Assembly (NCBI GenBank): GCA_013286805.1
Contig: JABDEY010000005.1
Span: 1 to 56,603 of the forward strand
Direction of reading: 5' to 3'
Source: Bacteroidota bacterium
Lineage (GTDB): Bacteria; Bacteroidota; Bacteroidia; JABDFU01
DNA: 56,603 nucleotides
Position numbers and translations under genes: made by a program. The notes below the pieces were generated by a model. It saw only the letters and a list, made by a program, of their open reading frames with translations. It made no database searches and had not been told where the DNA came from. This document shows positions 37,061-43,684 of this stretch, one piece after another (the stretch's first letter is position 1; the number at the start of each line of letters is the position of its first letter).

Positions 37061-37100
37061 ACTTATTATTAATTTACCAGCATAAGTATAATTTAAGCGA

Positions 37101-38018
37101 TCACTGTTTCTGAATAACAACCTTACCGCTTTGAATAGCTTTGCTCTTTTCATCTGTCAGAGAATACATGTACATTCCATCGGGAAACGAATGTAAATCA
37201 ATAACAGAAGAAGCGTTTTCAATTTTTGACTCCTCTAATTTTCGGCCTGTGATATCATATAAAATAAATACCGCCTCTGAATTCAATACGTTTTGAATTT
37301 CCAGATGATCAACTGCGGGATTAGGGCCCAGTTTAAAATGAGGAACTTCCTGTTCTTTTACTGAATTTGCAGGATTGAAAACCAAACCGAGGTCATCAAC
37401 ATAAATAGTACTCCCGTCCACCGAAGTAGAAGAACCATTGCTTGAACAAACTAACCAGAGGGAAAGTGTCACAGGACTTGAAGACCTGTAAACCAAAGGA
37501 GCAGAAAACCGTTTATACGCGCTAACTGCCGTCGTAGGTGTACTAAAGTTGGCAACAGCGATGGTGTCTGCATTATTCGTTCCTCCAAACAAAACAAAGG
37601 TGGCAAAGCCATTATCTACTTTTTGAGGTGCATACTGGTACCATCCAATCATGCTATCAGGTCTCAGGGTGTAAGGAAGTCCACCTGTAATACTTCCTGT
37701 TGCAGAGGTCGGGATAGTACCGGTGGTGATTATACCGGGAGCCAGATTGCTGGCAATGGTTAAAGTGGTTAATTGGCAGGCAGCTAATCCACTGTGTATA
37801 TGCGCGGCAGCGGTAACTTCTATACAACCGACTGAACCCAGTATCGCACTTTGGTTATTGGCGCAGTTCCAGCCGGTGGGATAATAATAAGTGGTGAGAA
37901 TATCAACACCTGAAGACCAGTTTTCAAAGCCCGCATTAGGTGTTGCCGGATTAGTCTGGGCAAGGAATCCTGCAGCAGAAATTGAAAAAATTGAAATGAG
38001 CGAGTAGATTTTTTTCAT
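37101..38018 (-). CDS. T9SS type A sorting domain-containing protein (PCMD-like)
   Basis: 305 residues. A signal peptide (YSLISIFSISAAGFLA, then Q) leads to NPATPNAGFENWSS and a jelly-roll-like ~200-residue domain (LRPDSMIGWYQYAPQKVDNG, FVLFGGTNNADTIAVANFS, IYVDDLGLVF) similar to the putative carbohydrate metabolism (PCMD) domain of Bacteroidota surface proteins. The end is a type A CTD (HFKLGPNPAVDHLEIQNV, FILYDITGRKLEE, FPDGMYMYSLT, GKVVIQK). It is upstream of the TonB receptor gene on the same strand (40-base gap with the ATG start used there), so the two may be linked in function or expression. Confidence 0.82.
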   Translation of the reverse strand: MKKIYSLISIFSISAAGFLAQTNPATPNAGFENWSSGVDILTTYYYPTGWNCANNQSAILGSVGCIEVTAAAHIHSGLAACQLTTLTIASNLAPGIITTGTIPTSATGSITGGLPYTLRPDSMIGWYQYAPQKVDNGFATFVLFGGTNNADTIAVANFSTPTTAVSAYKRFSAPLVYRSSSPVTLSLWLVCSSNGSSTSVDGSTIYVDDLGLVFNPANSVKEQEVPHFKLGPNPAVDHLEIQNVLNSEAVFILYDITGRKLEESKIENASSVIDLHSFPDGMYMYSLTDEKSKAIQSGKVVIQKQ

Positions 38019-38216
38019 GGGTAGAATTTTTTCATTCGTTAATTCTTTTTCAGTTTAATCCGCCTGATTGCCAAACCAAAATAAAGCGGAACTCAACACA
38101 AGTAATATGTCCAACCAAATATATAACATAAACCTGCAAAAAGCTAATTCCGTGATCCCTGTTTACTGAAACTAACCATGGTTATCGGATTGGCATATTT
38201 TATCTAATTTTACCCC

Positions 38217-39638
38217 ATGAACATAAAAACAAAAATTGTGGCCACCATGGGCCCGGCATCCACCCCACCGGATGTATTGGAAGCAATGATTTTGGCTGGA
38301 GTCAATATCTGCCGGATTAATTTTTCACATGGCTCCTATGAAGATGCGAAAATGACCATCAATACCATTCGTTCATTGAATGAAAAGCTAAAAGCGAATG
38401 TGGCCATACTGGCCGATTTGCAGGGGCCTAAATTACGTATCGGTGAGGTAGAGAATAATGAAGTTGAACTACTCGCCGGCAATGAAATAACCATTACTAC
38501 AACAAAATGTACAGGTAACGCTAAGATTATATATATCACCTATGCCCAGTTCCCAAAAGATGTGGCAGTTGGAGATAGCGTTCTGATTGATGATGGCAAA
38601 ATACTGCTTCGCGTGCTGGCTACCAATCGAAAAGATGAAGTAAAAGCAGAAATAATTTTTGGTGGAATACTTTCTTCCAAAAAAGGGGTAAATCTGCCAA
38701 ATACAAAAATTTCCCTCCCCTGTTTAAGTGAAAAAGATTTGATGGATTTAAATTTTGCGCTTGACAATGAAGTGGAATGGATAGGACTTTCTTTTGTGCG
38801 AAGTGTGACCGACATAGTGGATTTAAAAGAAATTATTAAGGGCAGGAATAAGCGCGCCAGAGTTATTGCAAAAATTGAAAAGCCGGAAGCAATTCTGGAA
38901 ATAGATAATATCATAGATATGACAGATGGAATTATGGTAGCCCGGGGTGATCTGGGTGTTGAACTGCCAATGGAGCAGGTTCCCATGATTCAGAAAATGT
39001 TAGTGAATAAATGCATCAAGGCTTCTAAGCCTGTAATTATTGCTACTCAAATGATGGAGAGCATGATTACCAGTTTCTCCCCTACTCGCGCGGAAGTAAA
39101 TGATGTGGCAAATGCAGTGATGGATGGTGCAGATGCAGTTATGTTAAGTGCAGAGACTTCCGTGGGGAAATACCCTGTAAAGGTGATTGAGAACATGAAA
39201 AAGATTATAGCAGAAGTGGAGAAAATGGGAAACATCTATTACAGGGAGCATCCTCCCGTTTTAAAGACTCAAACATTTGTTTCAGATTCCATTTGTTTTA
39301 ACGCCTGTCTTGTCGCAAAACAAGCAGGTGCAAGTGCTATTGTTTCCATGACCAATTCCGGCTATACTGCATTCAAAATTTCCAGCCACCGTCCTATTGC
39401 AAACATTTATATTTTTACTGACAATCGTTCATTGTTAACTTCTTTAAGTCTTGTCTGGGGCGTAAAGGGGTTTTATTACAACCGATATGAAAGCACTGAT
39501 CAGACTATTTCAGAAATTAATGACTTCCTGAAATATGGCGAGTTTGTTAAAAGCGACGACCTTGTAATTAATATTGCCAGTATTCCCATGCATGAGCGTG
39601 GCAGGACGAATATGCTGAAGCTGAGTTATATTAGTTAA
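38217..39638 (+). CDS. pyk: Pyruvate kinase
   Basis: 473 residues, the usual length. It converts phosphoenolpyruvate and ADP to pyruvate and ATP at the end of glycolysis. Conserved stretches: KIVATMGPAST at the start, GVNICRINFSHG (Arg and Asn of the active site), ILADLQGPKLRIGE, KIEKPEAI (catalytic Lys), GIMVARGDLGVELP (metal-binding Glu/Asp), KPVIIATQMMESMI with TRAEVNDVANAV, DGADAVMLSAETSVGKYPV. The allosteric C-terminal domain is also present. It is followed by the MFS gene 29 bases later on the same strand. Confidence 0.97.
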   Translation: MNIKTKIVATMGPASTPPDVLEAMILAGVNICRINFSHGSYEDAKMTINTIRSLNEKLKANVAILADLQGPKLRIGEVENNEVELLAGNEITITTTKCTGNAKIIYITYAQFPKDVAVGDSVLIDDGKILLRVLATNRKDEVKAEIIFGGILSSKKGVNLPNTKISLPCLSEKDLMDLNFALDNEVEWIGLSFVRSVTDIVDLKEIIKGRNKRARVIAKIEKPEAILEIDNIIDMTDGIMVARGDLGVELPMEQVPMIQKMLVNKCIKASKPVIIATQMMESMITSFSPTRAEVNDVANAVMDGADAVMLSAETSVGKYPVKVIENMKKIIAEVEKMGNIYYREHPPVLKTQTFVSDSICFNACLVAKQAGASAIVSMTNSGYTAFKISSHRPIANIYIFTDNRSLLTSLSLVWGVKGFYYNRYESTDQTISEINDFLKYGEFVKSDDLVINIASIPMHERGRTNMLKLSYIS

Positions 39639-39667
39639 TACCTACCAGTCTGAATATCAGTACATTT

Positions 39668-40870
39668 ATGGCTTTCAGAAGCCGAAACTATAGGCTCTAT
39701 TTTGCGGGTCAGTCCATTTCCTTAATAGGAACCTGGATGCAGCGAACAGCTGTATATTGGCTGATCTATATCCAGACCCACTCTACATTTATGCTTGGTG
39801 TAGCTGTGTTTGCAGCACAATTTCCTTCCTTTTTATTTTCTCTTTTAGGTGGAGTAGTTTCTGACAGGTATAATCGTTACAGGGTGTTGATTTTTACCCA
39901 GGTAGCTTCTTTAGTTCAGGCCGCCTTGCTGACCATATTGGTTTTATTTACGCATTATACAGTTTGGGAAATACTTACGCTGAGTGTTCTTTTAGGTCTT
40001 ATCAATGCATTTGATGTTCCTGCCCGTCAGGCTATGGTTTATGATATGGTAGATCAAAAGGAAGACCTGGCAAATGCGATTGCGCTTAATTCTTCCATGG
40101 TAAATCTGGCAAGGCTTATTGGTCCGGCTATATCAGGACTTGTTTTAGAAAAATTTGGAGCCGGTTTTTGTTTTCTGCTAAATACCGGAAGTTTCCTGGC
40201 GGTGATAATATCCTTGCTTTTGATGAGACTCCCTGAGTATATTCCAGCTTTACATGTAAAGAAAGTAATGGGAGAACTTAAAGAAGGATTGGTTTATTTA
40301 AAGCATACACCTTCCATTGCTTTTGTAATTTTATTACTTGCCTGCATGAGCTTATTTGTGTTGCCTTATATTACATTACTTCCGGTTTATGCCAAGGTTA
40401 TATTTTCAGGTAATGCTTCCACATTTGGTTACCTGAATAGCTTTATTGGATTGGGGGCAATTATTGGAACCATTTTTCTTGCTTCAATAAAGCCGGGCGT
40501 AGATTTGAAGAAAGTTTTATTCATCAATACACTTATTTTTGGTTCAGGACTGATTCTGTTTTCTCACATGACTTATTTACCCTTGGCTTTGTTCTTTTCA
40601 GTTTTGACTGGTTATGGAATGATGTCTCAGGTGACCATCAGTAATACAATTATTCAGACTACTGTTTCACAGGAGATGAGAGGAAGGGTTATTAGTTACT
40701 TTGCCATGGCATTTTTCGGGATGCAGCCATTGGGTGGTTTATTGATAGGAGCCGCCTCTCATTACATAGGTACCCCTAATACAATTTTGGCGGAGGGAAT
40801 TATGGCGCTTTTGATTACTCTGTTATTTGTCTATTTCCTGAAACGCAGACAGTTTAGGAAGGTTGATTAG
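39668..40870 (+). CDS. MFS transporter (MFS_3 / EntS-like exporter)
   Basis: 400 residues with about 12 hydrophobic segments. The N-terminus FRSRNYRLYFAGQSISLIGT followed by WMQRTAVYWLIY and the loop GVVSDRYNRYRVL is the MFS_3 signature, related to enterobactin exporters and multidrug efflux. Substrate cannot be told. It is co-directional with pyk, 29 bases downstream, and ends in the long parS-containing intergenic region. No regulator is linked. Confidence 0.88.
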   Translation: MAFRSRNYRLYFAGQSISLIGTWMQRTAVYWLIYIQTHSTFMLGVAVFAAQFPSFLFSLLGGVVSDRYNRYRVLIFTQVASLVQAALLTILVLFTHYTVWEILTLSVLLGLINAFDVPARQAMVYDMVDQKEDLANAIALNSSMVNLARLIGPAISGLVLEKFGAGFCFLLNTGSFLAVIISLLLMRLPEYIPALHVKKVMGELKEGLVYLKHTPSIAFVILLLACMSLFVLPYITLLPVYAKVIFSGNASTFGYLNSFIGLGAIIGTIFLASIKPGVDLKKVLFINTLIFGSGLILFSHMTYLPLALFFSVLTGYGMMSQVTISNTIIQTTVSQEMRGRVISYFAMAFFGMQPLGGLLIGAASHYIGTPNTILAEGIMALLITLLFVYFLKRRQFRKVD

Positions 40871-41109
40871 TTTGTAAAGTTTCCTGTTTTTTTAGGCTCT
40901 TGCAGTAATCAATTGAATGCCAATTTACTTAGGTAAGTTTAGTTTACCCAAATACTTCTTAAATGGCTATGCTTACGGAGTAATTAAAAGAATGAATCCG
41001 GAATTGGCATATTTAGCCTTGGTTGTTTCCTTTTTGTCTTTCAATAATTGCGCATCATATTTCCGCTCTTGATCTCATATTAGTTTATTCATCTTCTATA
41101 TTCCCAACA

Positions 41110-41125
41110 TGTTTCACGTGGAACA
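41110..41125 (-). promoter_or_regulatory. parS: parS-type ParB-binding site 1
   Basis: TGTTTCACGTGGAACA on the plus strand; its complement TGTTCCACGTGAAACA fits the bacterial chromosomal parS consensus TGTTNCACGTGAAACA at every position. ParB/Spo0J loads and spreads from such sites and they cluster near the replication origin. Finding exact matches in a moderately AT-rich sequence by chance is very unlikely. Confidence 0.85.
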
Positions 41126-41316
41126 TTAAGTCAATAGGATTCACATTTTTCTAAGATCTGATTACAATTTTTTAGTAATTGTACCTGTTTATTTGATGTA
41201 TAAATAGAAAATAAAACATACTTCAATACAACACTGACGCTTAGTACAGCCTGTTTTAAAAGTGGGTATTTGTCCATTTGCGGAACGGAATTTTTAATGT
41301 TACAACACTGGGGAAT

Positions 41317-41434
41317 AAAGCAGAGGAGCATTAAAGGATGGCTTAAGGGCAATTATGCTGCGAAGCAGGGCAATCACTTTGTGGCTGAATATGCCAGTTT
41401 GTGTGAAGGAGTGTAGCGGTGGACTCTGCTTTTT
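41317..41434. repeat. Inverted repeat element between parS sites 1 and 2
   Basis: Arms AAAGCAGAG (41317-41325) and CTCTGCTTT (41424-41432) enclose about 98 bases with an internal CTGC-GAA-GCAG hairpin near 41360. The right arm is part of the word ACTCTGCTTTTT (starting at 41423), which also occurs at the right end of the element at 42490-42656, on the other side of the methyltransferase gene. This shared closing sequence suggests the two are related. Small RNA, terminator or dispersed repeat are all possible. Confidence 0.4.
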
Positions 41435-41455
41435 CCTAGCATTAAAAATATAACC

Positions 41456-41471
41456 TGTTCCACGTGAAACC
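41456..41471 (+). promoter_or_regulatory. parS: parS-type ParB-binding site 2 (one mismatch)
   Basis: TGTTCCACGTGAAACC on the plus strand; 15 of 16 positions fit the consensus (last A is C). It lies 38 bases upstream of the methyltransferase start codon, so ParB binding could also influence that promoter. Same core as the two exact sites on either side. Confidence 0.78.
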
Positions 41472-41509
41472 TTTTGTATTAACAAATCCTAATAGATACC
41501 TTCGCAGCC

Positions 41510-42415
41510 ATGGAAACACTCAGCCATTGTCCAATATGCAACTCTACTGATTTTGATCAATTTTTGACTTGCACAGATTACACTGTAAGCCACAAAGAAT
41601 TCTCCATCGACCAATGCCGATCCTGCGGATTCAGGTTTACAAATCCGAGGCCATCAGCCAATGAATTAGGCAGCTATTATAAAGCAGAAGAGTATATCTC
41701 TCATTCTGACTCTAAAAAGGGCTTAGTAAACCGTTTGTATCATCTTGTAAGGAGATACACACTTATCAAGAAACTGCAGTTAATAGTTCGTTTAGCAGGT
41801 GTAAAATTATCCGCAAGCAAGCAAAAACAGCTATTGGATATTGGCTGTGGAACCGGAGCATTTCTTGATATTTGTAAAAGAGCTGGTTTTACTTGTAAGG
41901 GAATAGAGCCCGATGGTGACGCCAGGGAACACTCTATTAAAACCTATGACCTTGATGTTAAAGACGAACCCGAACTTGACAACCTTCCTAAAGCCTCATT
42001 TGAGATAATTACCTTATGGCATGTACTGGAGCATGTACCACTTTTGAATGATAGAATCCTGCAAATAAAACAGCTTATGAATCAATCAGGACGTGTAATT
42101 GTAGCTGTTCCAAATTGTTCATCATTTGACGCAAAACACTATAATAAATACTGGGCTGCTTATGATCTTCCAAGGCACCTTTATCACTTTACTCCAAAGG
42201 ACATCATTTCTATTTTTGAAAAGAATGAAATGAAAGTTGAACAAATACTTCCCATGCGTTTCGATTCCTTTTACGTTTCCATGTTAAGTGAGAAATACAA
42301 GACCGGAAGAACAAATTATTTAAAGGCATTAATAATTGGGTTAATTTCTAATGTTTCAGCCATTAAAACAGGAAGAGAATTTTCCAGCCAGATCTATGTC
42401 ATAAAAAAGAACTGA
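41510..42415 (+). CDS. Class I SAM-dependent methyltransferase with N-terminal zinc ribbon
   Basis: 301 residues. The N-terminus has a four-cysteine zinc-ribbon (CPICNSTDF and CRSCGFRFTNPRPS), then a linker, then the Rossmann methyltransferase fold with motif I LLDIGCGTGAFLDICKRAGF and the acidic ribose-binding residue in KGIEPDG. WHVLEHVPLL is motif IV-like. This 'ribbon plus Methyltransf_23' layout is common in sugar or polyketide C-/O-methyltransferases and in Bacteroidota surface-polysaccharide clusters, but substrate is unknown. The gene stands alone between intergenic regions that contain ParB sites, so it is enclosed by the centromere-like cluster. Confidence 0.88.
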   Translation: METLSHCPICNSTDFDQFLTCTDYTVSHKEFSIDQCRSCGFRFTNPRPSANELGSYYKAEEYISHSDSKKGLVNRLYHLVRRYTLIKKLQLIVRLAGVKLSASKQKQLLDIGCGTGAFLDICKRAGFTCKGIEPDGDAREHSIKTYDLDVKDEPELDNLPKASFEIITLWHVLEHVPLLNDRILQIKQLMNQSGRVIVAVPNCSSFDAKHYNKYWAAYDLPRHLYHFTPKDIISIFEKNEMKVEQILPMRFDSFYVSMLSEKYKTGRTNYLKALIIGLISNVSAIKTGREFSSQIYVIKKN

Positions 42416-42423
42416 ATTCAATA

Positions 42424-42439
42424 TGTTTCACGTGGAACA
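42424..42439 (-). promoter_or_regulatory. parS: parS-type ParB-binding site 3
   Basis: TGTTTCACGTGGAACA again, identical to site 1; a perfect consensus match on the minus strand. It begins 8 bases after the stop codon of the methyltransferase gene. With sites 1 and 2 it makes three sites in 1.33 kb. Confidence 0.85.
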
Positions 42440-42489
42440 GTCCTAAATATTGATAACATTTTATTTAAATAACTATAAATGAGATTGTT

Positions 42490-42656
42490 ATAAAAAAAGC
42501 AGACGAGAGGGCGAACAACTTGTGGTTGTTTGAGCCAGACTGTGGGCTGCAAATCGGCTGGCTCGTGGGTTAGCGGCTCAGAGTCTGAGCCCCGATTTAT
42601 TAGCAGCGATGAACGATGCTTTTTTTATTGGCAGCGATGAACTCTGCTTTTTTTTA
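42490..42656 (+). ncRNA. Structured intergenic element; candidate small RNA or repeat
   Basis: A closing stem of 12 perfect pairs joins ATAAAAAAAGCA (42490-42501) with TGCTTTTTTTAT (42617-42628). Inside lie three hairpins in a row: AACAAC/GTTGTT (42514-42519 with 42525-42530), GAGCCAG/CTGGCTC (42532-42538 with 42558-42564), and GGCTCAGA-G-TCTGAGCC (42575-42591). The 3' side is duplicated: GCAGCGATGAAC at 42603-42614 and again at 42631-42642, each followed by a T-run, so the closing stem has two alternative partners. The T8 end near 42655 would suit an intrinsic terminator. It is more GC-rich than its surroundings. I do not recognise a named RNA family. Confidence 0.45.
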
Positions 42657-42736
42657 AGTAGAAAAGCCCAATTACCGATGTATTCGGTTAACCACACTAT
42701 GAAGCTCAATATCTAACCCTCGTAAAGTAATTTTTA

Positions 42737-42744
42737 TAAATTTG
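42737..42744 (+). promoter_or_regulatory. Putative -7 promoter element of the universal stress protein gene
   Basis: TAAATTTG fits the Bacteroidota primary-sigma -7 consensus TAnnTTTG exactly and lies 28 bases before the ATG at 42772. A matching -33 TTG/TTTG element at the expected distance is not obvious, so the call rests on the -7 element and position only. Confidence 0.45.
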
Positions 42745-42771
42745 CAACCGGATTGTTTAATCAATCTACTT

Positions 42772-43596
42772 ATGCCAACAAAAGAAAACTGCATTCTTGT
42801 TCCAACCGACTTTCACGAACAATCATTAATTGCATTAAGCCAAAGTTATAATCTTGCCCGCTTTACGCATTCCCAATTGTATTTGATGCATGTATATGAA
42901 AAAGGGGAGGATAAAAAAGAAGCGGAAGAAAAACTAAAAAAACTGGCAGAGGAGACCCAGTTAAAAACAAGCATTGTTGTTAAGACAATTTTAGAAGAGG
43001 GAAATCCTTTTGTAGAGGTAAATAAAACAATAGAGCGGCTGATGCCGATTTTAGTATTTATTGGGGTGAGTTCAAAAATTTCCGCAAAGGAAATTTTGGG
43101 GCAAAACTCATTTCGTATGGTGCGTGAATCCACTGCTCCCGTTATTACCATCCGCGGCAAATTACACAAAGACGGTTGTAAACTTATCTTACTTCCGCTC
43201 GACCTTACCAAGGAAACCAGAGAAAAAGTCGGGAAAGCGATTGAGTTCGCAAAATATTTTGATTCAAAGATTCAGGTATTGTCTGTGCTTGACAAGGGTC
43301 AGGAGGTGTATGAAAATAAATTATTGGCGTATTCCAATCAGGTGAAACGTTTTATTCAGGAAAAAGGAATTGTTTGCGGAAACAAAACAATTCGCGGGAA
43401 AAACATTGCTGAAATGGTGGTCAGTTATGCCAAAGAGGTAGACGCTGATTTGATTATGGTCATGAGCAAGGCAGAAAGGAATCTTAAAGAATTTTTTATG
43501 GGAACTACCGCCCAGCAGATCATTAACCTATCGGAAATTCCGGTCCTCAGTATAAGGCCAATGGTAAGAAAAGACACTACAGCTTTCACCATATAG
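42772..43596 (+). CDS. Tandem universal stress protein (UspA family)
   Basis: 274 residues from the ATG at 42772 (MPTKENCILVPTDFHEQS); a TTG at 42742 would add ten residues that overlap the promoter element. Two Usp domains follow each other: the first ILVPTDFHEQSLIALSQSYN to APVITIRG, the second KLILLPLDLTKETREKVGKA to IPVLSIRP. The second has a nucleotide-binding-type loop in VMSKAERNLKEFFMGTTAQQ. Cytoplasmic; family members respond to starvation or redox stress. Single gene with its own upstream promoter. Confidence 0.9.
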   Translation: MPTKENCILVPTDFHEQSLIALSQSYNLARFTHSQLYLMHVYEKGEDKKEAEEKLKKLAEETQLKTSIVVKTILEEGNPFVEVNKTIERLMPILVFIGVSSKISAKEILGQNSFRMVRESTAPVITIRGKLHKDGCKLILLPLDLTKETREKVGKAIEFAKYFDSKIQVLSVLDKGQEVYENKLLAYSNQVKRFIQEKGIVCGNKTIRGKNIAEMVVSYAKEVDADLIMVMSKAERNLKEFFMGTTAQQIINLSEIPVLSIRPMVRKDTTAFTI

Positions 43597-43684
43597 TCGT
43601 TTCAATGTTATTGCAATAAATCGGACGTTTTCCAGTTATTCAATAGCGGAATTTATGTAATTTTCCATATCTATTTTTTGAAGG

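Larger units (their letters stand above)
40871..41509. other. Intergenic region carrying two parS-type sites and a long inverted repeat
   Basis: 639 bases without a credible gene (the short minus-strand frames at 41131-41352 and 41300-41485 have no protein-like pattern). It holds two parS-type sites (41110-41125 and 41456-41471, described separately). It also holds an inverted repeat AAAGCAGAG (41317-41325) / CTCTGCTTT (41424-41432) enclosing ~100 bases that themselves contain a CTGC-GAA-GCAG hairpin. The second arm continues as TTTTT, like a terminator for the minus strand's complement or for a short plus-strand RNA. Confidence 0.6.

Noticed and set aside
41131-41485. Two short minus-strand frames between the MFS and methyltransferase genes
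   Set aside because: They lie over the inverted repeat and parS sites and have no recognisable domain; better explained as by-products.
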